A stretch of 64,000 bases of DNA. It comes from Harmonia axyridis (taxonomy: Eukaryota; Arthropoda; Insecta; Coleoptera; Coccinellidae). The notes beneath the pieces were generated by a model. That model ran no database searches and was not told where the DNA came from. It worked only from the letters and a program-made list of their open reading frames with translations. A program made the translations under genes and the position numbers. This document shows, one piece after another, positions 1 through 13,412 of the stretch. The stretch covers positions 20,643,506 to 20,707,505 of the forward strand of contig NC_059505.1 in assembly GCF_914767665.1 (NCBI RefSeq), given 5' to 3'. Each line of letters starts with the position of its first letter. Positions within the stretch are counted from its first letter, which is position 1.

Positions 1-196
1 TTGTCAGGCGAGAGTGGGATTCGAATAACCATGAACTGCCAATTCCAACTCTGCTTACCGATTTTCCGTAGTTCCCATGGTTTAGGAGAAATTTGAATTC
101 GAAATTTTTGGAAAAAACCGTAAAAATTCAATCTCTCTACAAAAATCGTTATATCTCCTAAACTATTCGTCGCAAACCCCTCAAATAAAAACTTTC

Positions 197-2233
197 GTGA
201 TCTACGTGACCAGATCAATAGAAAAAGAGGTATATTATTACCAAGAAGGAACTTTTAATTTTTTACAATTTTTTAAGGTCCGGGGTAAGAAAATTCGAGA
301 AAATTCTTCGACTCAAATATTGTCATTCGTGAGTGGAATTCGAATAATCATGAATTGCCAATACCAACTCTGCTTACCGATTTTCCGTAGTCCCCATAGT
401 TTAGGAGAAATTTGAAGTCGAAATTTTTGGAAAAAACCGTAAAAATTCAATCTCTCTATAAAAATCGTTATATCTCCTAAACTATTCGTCGGAGACCCCT
501 CATATAAAAACTTTCGTGATCTACGTGAACAGATCAATAGAAAAAGAGGTATATTATCACCAAGAAGGAACTTTTAATTTTTTACAATTTTTTAAGGTCC
601 GGGGTAAGGAAAATTCGAGAAAATTCAATCTCTCTACAAAAAACGTTATATCTCCTAAACTATTCGTCGCAGAACCCTCAAATAAAAACTTTCGTGATCT
701 ACGTGAACTGATCATTAGAAAAAGAGGTATTTTATTACCAAGAAAGATCTTTTAATTTTTTACAATTTTTCAAGGTCCGCGGTAAGGAAAATTCGAGAAA
801 ATTCAATCTCTCTATAAAAATCGTTATATCTCCTAAACTATTCGTCGCAAACCCCTCAAATAAAAACTTTCGTGATCTACGTGACCAGATCAATAGAAAA
901 AGAGGTATATTATTACCAAGAAGGAACTTTTAATTTTTTACAATTTTTTAAGGTCCGGGGTAAGGAAAATTCGAGAAAATTCTTCGACTCAAATATTGTC
1001 ATTCGTGAGTGGAATTCGAATAATCATGAATTGCCAATACCAACTCTGCTTACCGATTTTCCGTAGTCCCCATAGTTTAGGAGAAATTTGAAGTCGAAAT
1101 TTTTGGAAAAAACCGTAAAAATTCAATCTCTCTATAAAAATCGTTATATCTCCTAAACTATTCGTCGGAGACCCCTCATATAAAAACTTTCGTGATCTAC
1201 GTGAACAGATCAATAGAAAAAGAGGTATATTATCACCAAGAAGGAACTTTTAATTTTTTACAATTTTTTAAGGTCCGGGGTAAGGAAAATTCGAGAAAAT
1301 TCAATCTCTCTACAAAAAACGTTATATCTCCTAAACTATTCGTCGCAGAACCCTCAAATAAAAACTTTCGTGATCTACGTGAACTGATCATTAGAAAAAG
1401 AGGTATTTTATTACCAAGAAAGATCTTTTAATTTTTTACAATTTTTCAAGGTCCGCGGTAAGGAAAATTCGAGAAAATTCAATCTCTCTATAAAAATCGT
1501 TATATCTCCTAAACTATTCGTCGCAGACTCCTCAAATAAAAACTTTCGTGATCTACATGACCAGATCAATAGAAAAAGAGGTATATTATTACCAAGAAGG
1601 AACTTTTAATTTTTTACAATTTTTTAAGGTCCGGGGTAAGGAAAATTCGAGAAAATTCGAGAAAATTCTTCGACTCAAATATTGTCATTCGTGAGTGGAA
1701 TTCGAATAATCATGAACTGCCAATACCAACTCTGCTTACCGATATTCCGTAGTCCCCATAGTTTAGGAGAAATTTGAAGTCGAAATTTTTGGAAAAAACC
1801 GTAAAAATTCAATCTCTCTATAAAAATCGTTATATCTCCTAAACTATTCGTCGCAGACCCCTCATATAAAAACTTTCGTGATCTACGTGAACAGATCAAT
1901 AGAAAAAGAGGTATATTATCACCAAGAAGGAACTTTTAATTTTTTACAATTTTTTAAGGTCCGGGGTAAGGAAAATTCGAGAAAATTCAATCTCTCTACA
2001 AAAATCGTTATATCTCCTGAACTATTCGTCGCAGACCCCTCAAATAAAAACTTTCGTGATCTACGTGAACAGATCAATAGAAAAAGAGGTATTTTATTAC
2101 CAAGAAAGATCTTTTAATTTTTTACAATTTTTCAAGGTCCGGGGTAAGGAAAATTCGAGAAAATTCAATCTCTCTATAAAAATCGTTATATCTCCTAAAC
2201 TATTCGTCGCAGACTCCTCAAATAAAAACTTTC
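197..2233 (+). repeat. Three tandem L-Sa-Sb trimers of satellite A
   Basis: Three consecutive higher-order units start at 197, 872 and 1548 (675, 676 and 686 bp). Each holds one long monomer followed by two short ones. Sa and Sb differ at diagnostic sites: Sa has ATCACCAAGAAGGAAC, and Sb has ATTACCAAGAAAGATC with CAGACTCCTC at its 3' side. The first two trimers are almost identical over their length, as expected from unequal exchange at trimer register. The same L-Sa-Sb order recurs in the inverted arm. Confidence 0.9.
983..1124 (+). repeat. 142-bp insert that turns an S monomer into an L monomer (prototype copy)
   Basis: S and L copies are colinear except for this block. It is bordered by the same heptamer AAAATTC at 976-982 and 1118-1124, so L arose by insertion, or S arose from L by deletion between 7-bp repeats. 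Two inverted repeats are visible. TTCGACTCAAAT (983-994) matches ATTTGAAGTCGAA (1086-1098) with one extra base. ATAGTTTAGGAGA (1072-1084) is the exact reverse complement of TCTCCTAAACTAT (1149-1161) in the neighbouring S core. Copies fall into classes with AAGTCG or AATTCG at the right inverted repeat, and with TTCGTGAGTGG or GGCGAGAGTGG near the left side. The insert recurs in every L copy in the window. It resembles no family I can name. Confidence 0.8.
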
Positions 2234-4857
2234 GTGATCTACATGACCAGATCAATAGAATAGGTATATTATTACCAAGAAGGAACTTTTGATTTTTTAC
2301 AATTTTTTAAGGTCCGGGGTAAGGAAAATTCGAGAAAATTCGAGAAAATTTTTCGACTCAAATATTGTCAGGCGAGAGTGGGATTCGAATAACCATGAAC
2401 TGCCAATACCAACTCTGCTCACCGATTTTCCGTAGTCCCTATAGTTTAGGAGAAATTTGAATTCGAAATTTTTGGAAAAAACCGTAAAAATTCAATCTCT
2501 CTACAAAAATCGTTATATCTGCTAAACTATTCGTCGCAAACCCCTCAAATAAAAACTTTCGTGATCTACGTGACCAGATCAATAGAAAAAAAAGTATATT
2601 ATTACCAAGAAGGAACTTTTAATTTTTTACAATTTTTTAAGGTCCGGCGTAAGGAAAATTCGAGAAAATTCGAGAAAATTTTTCGACTCAAATATTGTCA
2701 GGCGAGAGTGGGATTCGAATAACCATGAACTGCCAATACCAACTCTGCTTACCGATTTTCCGTAGTCCCCATAGTTTAGGAGAAATTCGAATTCGAAATT
2801 TTTGGAAAAAACCGTAAAAATTCAATCTCTCTACAAAAATCGTTATATCTACTAAACTATTCGTCGCAAACCCCTCAAATAAAAACTTTCGTGATCTACG
2901 TGACCAGATCAATAGAAAAAGAGGTATATTATTACCAAGAAGGAACTTTTAATTTTTTACAATTTTTTAAGGTCCGGGGTAAGGAAAATTCGAGAAAATT
3001 CTTCGACTCAAATATTGTCATTCGTGAGTGGAATTCGAATAATCATGAACTGCCAATACCAACTCTGCTTACCGATTTTCCGTAGTCCCCATAGTTTAGG
3101 AGAAATTTGAAGTCGAAATTTTTGGAAAAAACCGTAAAAATTCAATCTCTCTATAAAAATCGTTATATCTCCTAAACTATTCGTCGCAGACCCCTCATTT
3201 AAAAACTTTCGTGATCTACGTGAACAGATCAATAGAAAAAGAGGTATATTATCACCAAGAAGGAACTTTTAATTTTTTACAATTTTTTAAGGTCCGGGGT
3301 AAGGAAAAATCGAGAAAATTCAATCTCTCTACAAAAATCGTTATATCTCCTAAACTATTCGTCGCAGACCCCTCAAATAAAACTTTCGTGATCTACGTGA
3401 ACAGATCAATAGAAAAAGAGGTATTTTATCACCAAGAAAGATCTTTTAATTTTTTACAATTTTTCAAGGTCCGGGGTTAGGAAAATTCGAGAAAATTCAA
3501 TCTCTCTATAAAACTCGTTATATCTCCTAAACTATTCGTCGCAGACTCCTCAAATAAAAACTTTCGTGATCTACATGACCAGATCAATAGAAAAAGAGGT
3601 ATATTATTACCAAGAAGGAACTTTCAATTTTTTACAATTTTTTAAGGTCCGGGGTAAGGAAAATTCGAGAAAATTCGAGAAAATTTTTCGACTCAAATAT
3701 TGTCAGGCGAGAGTGGGAAAGAGTAACCATGAACTGCCAATACCAACTCTGCTTACCGATTTTCCGTAGTCCCCATAGTTTAGGAGAAATTTGAATTCGA
3801 AATTTTTGGAAAAAACCGTAAAAATTCAATCTCTCTACAAAAATCGTTATATCTCCTAAACTATTCGTCGCAAACCCCTCAAATAAAAACTTTCGTGATC
3901 TACGTGACCAGATCAATAGAAAAAGAGGTATATTATTACCAAGAAGGAACTTTTAATTTTTTACAATTTTTCAAGGTCCGGGGTAAGGAAAATTCGAGAA
4001 AATTCGAGAAAATTCTTCGACTCAAATATTGTCATTCGTGAGTAGAATTCGAATAATCATGAACTGCCAATACCAACTCTGCTTACCTATTTTCCGTAGT
4101 CCCCATAGTTTAGGAGAAATTTGAATTCGAAATTTTTGGAAAAAACCGTAAAAATTCAATCTCTCTACTAAAATCGTTATATCTCCTAAACGATTCGTCG
4201 CAGACCCCTCATATGAAAACTTTCGTGATCTACGTGACCAGATCGAAAGAAAAAGAGTTATATTATTACCAAGAAGGAACTTTTAATTTTTTACAATTTT
4301 TCAAGGTCCGGGGTAAGGAAACTTCGAGAAAATTCGAGAAAATTCTTCGACTCAAATATTGTCATTCGTGAGTGGAATTCGAATAATCATGAACTGCCAA
4401 TACCATCTCTGCTTACCGATTTTCCGTAGTCCCCATAGTTTAGCAGAAATTTGAAGTCGAAATTTTTGGAAAAAACCGTAAAAATTCAATCTCTCTATAG
4501 AAATCGTTATATCTCCTAAACTATTCGTCGCAGACCCCTCATATAAAAACTTTCGTGATCTACGTGAACAGATCAATAGAAAAAGAGGTATATTATCACC
4601 AAGAAGGAACTTTTAATTTTTTACAATTTTTTAAGGTCCGGGGTAAGGAAAATTCGAGAAAATTCAATCTCTCTACAAAAATCGTTATATCTCCTAAATT
4701 ATTCGTCGCAGACCCCTCAAATAAAAACTTTCGTGATCTACGTGAACAGATCAATAGAAAAAGTGGTATTTTATTACCAAGAAAAATCTTTTAATTTTTT
4801 ACAATTTTTCAAGGTCCGGAGTAAGGAAAATTCGAGAAAATTCAATCTCTCTATAAA

Positions 4858-4872
4858 AATAAAAATAACAAT
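4858..4872. other. Junction of satellite A (forward) with satellite B
   Basis: A truncated S monomer ends within CTCTATAAAAAT, and satellite B starts inside AACAATGTGGAATGG. Both sides are A-rich, so the exact breakpoint is ambiguous over about 10 bases. There is no target duplication or terminal motif that would mark a transposition event. Confidence 0.8.
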
Positions 4873-6903
4873 GTGGAATGGCTTACTTGAACAATTGTTC
4901 ATTAAACAAAAAAAAAAAGGGAATAAGAACAGTCCCTTATACCAAAGTGGTTTCTTTAGACACGTGTGTCAAGCTTTCGTCCCTCTGCAATACGATAAAA
5001 AGTGTTAGAGTAAGAAACATTGAGGGAAATAACAAACAAATGAAATCAACAACAGAAGTCAGCCGTCCATATGTCGTTACAGCAGCAATTGACCTTACCA
5101 CGTGGGAGCTATAGCTACCTGCGTGACATCCAAGTCCAAGAAAAACAACAATGTCGAATGGCTTACGTGGATAATTGTTCATTAAACAAAAAGAAGGGAA
5201 TAAGAACAGTCCCTTATACCAATGATGTTTCCTTAGACACGTGTGTCAAGCTTTCGTCCCTCTGCAATACGACAAAAAGTGTGAGTGTGAGAAACATTGA
5301 AGGAAATAACAAACAAATGAAATCAACAACAGAATTCAGCCGTTCAATTGTGGTTACAGCAGCAATTGACCTTACAACGTGGGATATTATAGCTACCAGT
5401 GTGACATCCGAGTCCAAGAAAATCAACAATGTGGAATGGCTTACTTGAACAATTTTTCATCAAACAAAAAAAAAAGAAATGAGAACAGTCGCTTATACCA
5501 AAGTGGTTTCCTTAAACACGTTTGTCAAGCTTTCGTCCCTGTGCAATACGATAAAGAGGGTTAGAGTAAGAAACATTGAAGGAAATAACAAATAAATGAA
5601 ATCAACAACAGAATTCAGCCATCCAATTGTGGTTACAGCAGCAATTGACCTTACCATGTGGGAGATTATAGCTACCTGCGTGACATCGGAGTCCAAGAAA
5701 ATCAACAATGTGAAACGGCTTACTTGGATAATTGTTCATTAAACAAAGAGAAGGGAATAAGAACAGTCCTTCATACAAATGTGGTTTCCTCAGACACGTG
5801 TGTCAAGCTTTCGTGCCTCTGCAATACGATAAAGAGTGTTAGAGTGAGAAACATTGAAGGAAATAACAAACAAATGGAATCAACAACAGAAGTCAGCCTT
5901 CTAATTGTGGTTTTAGCAGCAATTGACCTTACCACATTGGAGCTATAGCTACCTGCGTCACATCCAAGTCCAAGAAAAACAACAAGTCGAATGGCTTACT
6001 TGGATAATTGTTCATTAAACAAAAAGATGGGAATAAGAACAGTCCCTTATACCAATGTGGTTTCCTTAGACACGTGTGTCATGCTTTCGTCCCTGTGCAA
6101 TACGATGAAAAGTGTTATTATAATGAGAAACATTGAAGGAATTAACAAACAAATGAAATCAACAACAGAATTCATCCGTCCAATTGTGGTTACAGCAGCA
6201 ATTGACCTTATAACGTGGGAGAATATAGCTACCTGCGTGACATCCGAGTCCATGAAAATCAACAATGTGGAATGGCTTACTTGGATAATTGTTCATTAAA
6301 CAAAAGGAAGGGAATAAGAACAGTCCTTTATACCAATGTGGTTTCCTTAGACACGTGTGTCAAGCTTTCGTGCCTCTGCAATACGATTAAAAGTGTTAGA
6401 GTGAGAAACATTGAAGGAAATAACAAACAAATGAAATCAACAACAGAAGTCAGCCGTCCAATTGTGGTTTTAGCAGCAATTGACCTCACCACGTGGAAGC
6501 TATAGCTACTACCTGCGTGACATCCGAGTCCAAAAAGAACAACAATGTGGAATGGCTTACTTGGATAATTGTCCATTAAACAAAAAGAAGGGAATAAGAA
6601 CAGTCCTTTATACCAATGTGGTTTCCTTAGACACGTGTGTCAAGCTTTCGTGCCTCTGCAATACGATAAAGAGTGTTAGAGTGAGAAAGATTGAAGGAAA
6701 TAACAAAAAAATGGAATCAACAACAGAAGTCAGCCTTCCAATTGTGGTTTTAGCAGCAATTGACCTTACCACGTGGGAGCTATAGCTACCTGCGTGACAT
6801 CGAAGTCCAAGAAAAACAACAATGTCGAATGGCTTACTTGGATAATTGTTCATTAAACAAAAAGAAGGGAATAAGAACAGTCCTTTATACCAATGTGGTT
6901 TCC

Positions 6904-7041
6904 TTAGACACGTGTGTCAAGCTTTCGTCCCTCTGCAATACGACAAAAAGTGTTAGTATGAGAAACATTGAAGGAAATAACAAACAAATGAAATCAACAA
7001 CAGAGGGAATAAGAACAGTCCCTTATACCAATGTAGTTTCC
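6904..7041 (+). repeat. Half-length satellite B monomer
   Basis: Successive landmarks (TTAG of TTAGACACG) lie only 138 bp apart, half the usual unit. The sequence jumps from ACAACAGA directly into GGGAATAAGAACAG at about 6999-7004, losing the segment from the AGTCAGCC region to the A-run. Similar deletion products occur near 7361 (about 35 bp lost after AATACGATAAAA) and near 21627 (fusion within GACGTCCAAGTGCAATAAG). A 68-bp partial duplication lies at 16394-16462. Confidence 0.8.
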
Positions 7042-8430
7042 TTAGACTCGTGTGTCAAGCTTTCGTCCCTGTGCAATACGATGAAAAGTGTTAGAATGAG
7101 AAACATTGAAAGAAATAACAAACAAATGAAATCAACAGCAGAATTCAGCCGTCCAATTGTGGTTACAGCAGCAATTGACCTTACCATGTGGGAGATTATA
7201 GCTACCTGCGTGACATCGGAGTCCAAGAAAATCAACAATGTGGAATGGCTTACTTGAACAATTGTTCATTAAACAAAAAAAAAGGAAAAAGAACAGTCCT
7301 TTATACCAAAGTGGTTTCCTCAGACACGTGTGTCTAGCTTTCCTCCCTCTGCAATACGATAAAACAAATGAAATCAACTACAGAAGTCAGCCGTCCAATT
7401 GTGGTTTTAGCAGCAATTGACCTTACCACGTGGAAGCTATAGCTATCTGCGTGACATCCGAGTCCTAGAAGAACAACAATGTGGAATGGCTTACTTGGAT
7501 AATTGTTCATTAAACCAAAAGAAGGGAATAAGAACAGTCCCTTATACCAATGTGGTTTCCTTAGACACGTGTGTCAAGCTTTCGTCCCTGTGCAATAAGA
7601 TAAAAAGTGTTAGAGAAAGAAACATTGAGAGAAATAACACACAAAGGAAATCAACAACAGAAGTCAGCCGTCCAATTGTGGTTACAGCAGCAATTGACCT
7701 TACCACGTGCGAGCTATAGCTACCTGCGTGATATCCGAGTCCAAGAAAAACAACAATGTGGAATGGCTTACTTGGAATTGTTCATTAAACAAGAAGAAGG
7801 AAATAAGAACAGTCCCTTATACCAATGTGGTTTCCTTAGACACGTGTGTCAAGCTTTCGTCCCTGTGCAATAAGATAAAAAGTGTTAGAATAAGCAACAT
7901 TGAAGGAAATAACAATCAAATGAAATCAACAACAGAAGTCAGCCGTCCATTTGTGGTTACAGCAGCAATTGACCTTACAACGTGGCTACCTGTGTGACAT
8001 CCGAGTCCAAGAAAATCAACAATGTTGAATGGCTTACTTGAACAATTGTTCATTAAACAGAGAAAAAAGGAATAAGAACAGTCCCGTATACCAAAGTGGT
8101 TTCTTTAGACACGTGTGTCAAGCTTTCGTCCCTCTGCAATACGATAAAAGAGTGAGAAACATTGAAGGAAATAACAAACAAATGAAATCAACAACAGAAG
8201 TCAGCCGTCCAATTGTGGTTACAGCAGCAATTGACCTTACCACGTGGGAGATTATAGCTACCTGCGTGACATCGGAGTCCAAGAAAATCAACAATGTGAA
8301 ACGGCTTACTTGGATAATTGTTCATTAAACAAAAAGAAGCGATTAAGAACAGTCCTTTATACCAATGTGGTTTCCTTAGACACGTGTGTCAAGCTTTCGT
8401 CCCTCTGCAATACGACAAAAAGTGTTAGTG

Positions 8431-9545
8431 TGAGAAACATTGAAGGAAATAACAAACAAATGAAATCAACAACAGAAGTCAGCCGTCCAATTGTGGTTAC
8501 AGCAGCTATTGACCTCACAACGTGGGAGCTATAGCTACCTGCGTGACATCCAAGTCCAAAAAAAACAACAATGTCGAATGGCTTACTTGGATAATTGTTC
8601 ATCAAACAAAAAGAAGGGAATAAGATCAGTCCCTTATACCAATGTGGTTTCCTTAGACTCGTGTGTCAAGCTTTCGTATCTGTGCAATACGATGAAAAGT
8701 GTTAGAATGAGAAACATTGAAGGAAATAACAAACAAATGAAATCAACAGCAGAATTCAGCCGTCCAATTGTGGTCACAGCAGCAATTGACCATACCATGT
8801 GGGAGATTATAGCTACCTGCGTGACATCGGAGTCCAAGAAAATCAACAATGTGAAATGGCTCACTTGAATAATTGTTCATTAAACAAAAAAAAAGGGAAT
8901 AAGAACACTTCCTTATACCAAAGTGGTTTCCTTAGACACGTGTGTCAAGTTTTCGATCCTCTGCAATACGATAAAGAGTGTTAGAGTGAGAAACATTGAA
9001 GGAAATAACAAACAAATGAAATCAACTGCAGAAGTCAGCCGTCCAATTGTGGTTTTAGTAGCAATTGACCTTACCACGTGGAAGCTATAGCTACCTGCGT
9101 GACATCCGAGTCCTAGAAGAACAACAATGTGGAATGGCTTACTTGGATAATTGTTCATTAAACAAAAAGAAGGAAATAAGAACAGTCCTTTATACCAATG
9201 TGGTTTCCTTCGACACGTGTGTCTAGCTTTCGTCCCTGTGCAATAAGATAAAAAGTGTTAGAATAAGCAACATTGAAGGAAATATTAATCAAATGAAACC
9301 AACAACAGAAGTGAGCCGTCCATTAGTGGTTACAGCAGCAATTGACCTTAACACGTGGGAGATTATAGCTACCTGCGTGACATCCGAGTCCAAGAAAAAC
9401 AACATTGTGGAATGGCTTACTTGGAATTGTTCGTTAAATGAAGAAAAAGGGAATAAGCACAATCTCCCAAAGCAGAGCGGTTTTCTTAGACACGTGTGTC
9501 AAGCTTTCGTTCCTCTGCAATACGATAAAAGAGTAAGAAACATTG
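8431..9545 (+). repeat. Four-monomer satellite B segment, copy 1 of a 3867-bp-spaced pair
   Basis: About 1.1 kb that reappears nearly unchanged at 12298-13412, a constant offset of 3867 bp (14 monomers). Shared private variants include TAGCTTTCG following CACGTGTGTC, and the odd monomer containing CACAATCTCCCAAAGCAGAG (at 9458 here and 13325 there). Homology stops being private at both ends, so this is a block duplication within the array and not general array similarity. Confidence 0.8.
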
Positions 9546-10689
9546 AAGGAAATAACAAACAAATGAAATCAACAACAGAAGAAAGCCGTCCAATTGTGTT
9601 CACAGCAGCATTTGACCTTACCACGTGGGAGATTATAGCTACCTGCGTGACATCCGAGTCCAAGAAAATCAACAATGTGGAATGGCTTACTTGAACAATT
9701 GTTCATTAAACGAAAAAAAACTGAATAAGAACAGTCCCTTATACCAAAGTGGTTTCCTCAGACACGTGGGTCTAGCTTTCCTCCCTCTGCAATACGATAA
9801 AAAGTGTTAGAGTAAGAAACATTGAAGGAAATAACAAACAAATGAAATCAACAACAGAAGTCAGCCAACCAATTGTGTTTACAGCAGCAATTGACCTTAC
9901 CACGTGGGAGATTATAGCTACCTGCGTGACATCCGAGTCCAAGAAAATCAACAATGTGGAATGGCTTACTTGAACAATTGTTCATTAAACAAAAAAAAAA
10001 GGAAAAAGAACAGTCCTTTATACCAAAGTGGTTTCCTCAGACACGTGTGTCTAGCTTTCCTCCCTCTGCAATACGATAAAAAGTGTTAGAATAAGAAACA
10101 TTGAGGGAAATAACAAACAAATGAAATCAACAACAGAAGTCAGCCGTCCAATTGTGGTTACACCAGCAATTGACCTTACCACGTGGGAGCTATAGCTACC
10201 TGCGTGACATCCAAGTCCAAGAAAAACAACAATGTCGAATGGCTTACTTGGATAATTGTTCATTAAACAAAAAGAAGGGAATAAGAACAGTCCCTTATAC
10301 CAATGTAGTTTCCTTAGACTCGTGTGTCAAGCTTTCGTCCCTGTGCAATACGATGAAAAGTGTTAGAATGAGAAACATTGAAAGAAATAACAAACAAATG
10401 AAATCAACAGCAGAATTCAGCCGTCCAATTGTGGTTACAGCAGCAATTGACCTTACCATGTGGGAGATTATAGCTACCTGCGTGACATCGGAGTCCAAGA
10501 AAATCAACAATGTGGAATGGCTTACTTGAACAATTGTTCATTACACAAAAAGAAAAGGAAAAAGAACAGTCTTTTATACCAAAGTGGTTTCCTCAGACAC
10601 GTGTGTCTAGCTTTCCTCCCTCTGCAATACGATAAAAAGTGTTAGAATAAGAAACATTGAAAGAAATAACAAACAAATGAAATCAACAA

Positions 10690-11268
10690 CAGAAGTCAGC
10701 CGTCCAATTGTGGTTACAGCAGCAATTGACCTTCCCACGTGCGAGCTATAGCTACCTGCGTGATATCCGAGTCCAAGAAAAACAACAATGTGGAGTGGCT
10801 TACTTGGAATTGTTCATTAAACAAGAAGAAGGGAATAAGAACAGTCCCTTATACCAATGTGGTTTCCTTAGACACGTGCGTCAAGCTTTCGTCCCTGTGC
10901 AATAAGATAAAAAGTGTTAGAATAAGCAACATTGAAGGAAATAACAATCAAATGAAATCAACAACAGATGTCAGCCGTCCATTTGTGGTTACAGCAGCAA
11001 TTGACCTTACAACGTGGGAGATTATAGCTACCTGTGTGACATCCGAGTCCAAGAAAATCAACAATGTTGAATGGCTTACTTGAACAATTGTTCATTAAAC
11101 AGAGAAAAAAGGAATAAGAACAGTCCCGTATACCAAAGTGGTTTCTTTAGACACGTGTGTCAAGCTTTCGTCCCTCTGCAATACGATAAAAGAGTGAGAA
11201 ACATTGAAGGAAATAACAAACAAATGAAATCAACAACAGAAGTCAGCCGTCCAATTGTGGTTACAGCA
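10690..11268 (+). repeat. Two-monomer satellite B segment, copy 1 of a 1103-bp-spaced pair
   Basis: Nearly identical to 11793-12371. Both copies have the rare GATATCCGAGTCC and the contracted monomer with TTGGAATTGTTCATTAAACAAG. The offset is four monomers. Confidence 0.75.
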
Positions 11269-11792
11269 GCAATTGACCTTACCACGTGGGAGATTATAGC
11301 TACCTGCGTGACATCCGAGTCCAAGGAAATCAACAATGTGGAATGGCTTACTTGAACAATTAATCATTAAACAAAAAAAAAGGGAATAAGAACAGTCCTT
11401 TATACCAAAGTGGTTTCCTCAGACACGTGTGTCTAGCTTTCCTCCCTCTGCAATACGATAAAAAGTGTTAGAGTAAGAAACATTGAAGGAAATAACAAAC
11501 AAATGAAATCAACAACAGAAGTCAGGCGTCCAATTGTGGTTACAGCAGCAATTGACCTTACCACGTGGGAGCTATAGCTACCTGCGTGACATCCGAGTCC
11601 AAGAAAAACAACAATGTGGAATGGCTTGCTTGAACAATTGTTCATTAAACAAGAAGAAGGGAATAAGAACAGTCCCTTATACCAATGTGGTTTCCTTAGA
11701 CACGTGTGTCAAGCTTTCGTCCCTGTACAATAAGAAAAAAAGTGTTAGAGAAAGAAACATTGAGAGAAATAACACACAAAGGAAATCAACAA

Positions 11793-12371
11793 TAGAAGTC
11801 AGCCGTCCAATTGTGGTTACAGCAGCAATTGACCTTACCACGTGCGAGCTATAGCTACCTGCGTGATATCCGAGTCCAAGAAAAACAACAATGTGGAATG
11901 GCTTACTTGGAATTGTTCATTAAACAAGAAGAAGGGAATAAGAACAGTCCCTTATACCAATGTGGTTTCCTTAGACACGTGTGTCAAGCTTTCGTCCCTG
12001 TGCAATAAGATAAAAAGTGTTAGAATAAGCAACATTGAAGGAAATAACAATCAAATGAAATCAACAACAGATGTCAGCCGTCCATTTGTGGTTACAGCAG
12101 CAATTGACCTTACAACGTGGGAGATTATAGCTACCTGTGTGACATCCGAGTCCAAGAAAATCAACAATGTTGAATGGCTTACTTGAACAATTGTTCATTA
12201 AACAGAGAAAAAAGGAATAAGAACAGTCCCGTATACCAAAGTGGTTTCTTTAGACACGTGTGTCAAGCTTTCGTCCCTCTGCAATACGATAAAAGAGTGA
12301 GAAACATTGAAGGAAATAACAAACAAATGAAATCAACAACAGAAGTCAGCCGTCCAATTGTGGTTACAGCA
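11793..12371 (+). repeat. Two-monomer satellite B segment, copy 2 of a 1103-bp-spaced pair
   Basis: Partner of 10690-11268. After this point the sequence switches to the block shared with 8431-9545, so a breakpoint between two duplication histories lies near 12300-12370. Confidence 0.75.
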
Positions 12372-13412
12372 GCTATTGACCTTACAACGTGGGAGCTATA
12401 GCTACCTGCGTGACATCCAAGTCCAAAAAAAACAACAATGTCGAATGGCTTACTTGGATAATTGTTCATCAAACAAAAAGAAGGGAATAAGAACAGTCCC
12501 TTATACCAATGTGGTTTCCTTAGACTCGTGTGTCAAGCTTTCGTATCTGTGCAATACGATGAAAAGTGTTAGAATGAGAAACATTGAAGGAAATAACAAA
12601 CAAATGAAATCAACAGCAGAATTCAGCCGTCCAATTGTGGTGACAGCAGCAATTGACCATACCATGTGGGAGATTATAGCTACCTGCGTGACATCGGAGT
12701 CCAAGAAAATCAACAATGTGAAATGGCTCACTTGAATAATTGTTCATTATACAAAAAAAAAGGGAATAAGAACACTTCCTTATACCAAAGTGGTTTCCTT
12801 AGACACGTGTGTCAAGTTTTCGATCCTCTGCAATACGATAAAGAGTGTTAGAGTGAGAAACATTGAAGGAAATAACAAACAAATGAAATCAACTACAGAA
12901 GTCAGCCGTCCAATTGTGGTTTTAGTAGCAATTGACCTTACCACGTGGAAGCTATAGCTACCTGCGTGACATCCGAGTCCTAGAAGAACAACAATGTGGA
13001 ATGGCTTACTTGGATAATTGTTCATTAAACAAAAAGAAGGAAATAAGAACAGTCCTTTATACCAATGTGGTTTCCTTCGACACGTGTGTCTAGCTTTCGT
13101 CCCTGTGCAATAAGATAAAAAGTGTTAGAATAAGCAACATTGAAGGAAATATTAATCAAATGAAATCAACAACAGAAGTGAGCCGTCCTTTTGTGGTTAC
13201 AGCAGCAATTGACCTTAACACGTGGGAGATTATAGCTACCTGCGTGACATCCGAGTCCAAGAAAAACAACATTGTGGAATGGCTTACTTGGAATTGTTCG
13301 TTAAATGAAGAAAAAGGGAATAAGCACAATCTCCCAAAGCAGAGCGGTTTTCTTATACACGTGTGTCAAGCTTTCGTCCCTCTGCAATACGATAAAAGAG
13401 TAAGAAACATTT
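12298..13412 (+). repeat. Four-monomer satellite B segment, copy 2 of a 3867-bp-spaced pair
   Basis: Partner of 8431-9545, with scattered single-base differences. Examples are GTGGTGACAGC here against GTGGTCACAGC there, and AACATTTAAGG at its end against AACATTGAAGG. Confidence 0.8.

Larger units (their letters stand above)
1..4866 (+). repeat. Satellite A array, forward arm
   Basis: Tandem array of an AT-rich satellite. Taking GTGATCTACRTGA as the monomer landmark, copies start at 197, 516, 694, 872, 1192, 1370, 1548, 1878, 2056, 2234, 2561, 2891, 3211, 3388, 3566, 3895, 4225, 4555 and 4733. The spacings are either 177-178 bp (S) or 319-330 bp (L). L equals S plus a 142-bp insert. The 320 versus 330 difference comes mostly from an extra 10-bp unit (CGAGAAAATT). 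The first 196 bases are the end of another L copy, and the last copy is cut off where satellite B begins. S monomers are nucleosome-sized, as in many animal satellites. No coding function is inferred. Confidence 0.95.

Noticed and set aside
186..210. CENP-B box in satellite A (TTTCGTGATCTACGTGA)
   Set aside because: It fits the consensus at 7 of 9 essential positions but has C for the central A and CGTG for CGGG. In a 64-kb repeat array such a partial match is weak evidence.
197..4794. Repeated 64-91-codon frames in satellite A (for example starting near 516, 1192 and 1878), and the same frames on the minus strand of the reverse arm, up to 138 codons
   Set aside because: The unit of 178 bp is 3n+1, so the frame rotates in each copy. 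The longest cases arise only when one base is lost (177 bp). Opposite-strand frames are equally long and there is no consistent start or splice signal. Repetition of a stop-poor sequence explains them.
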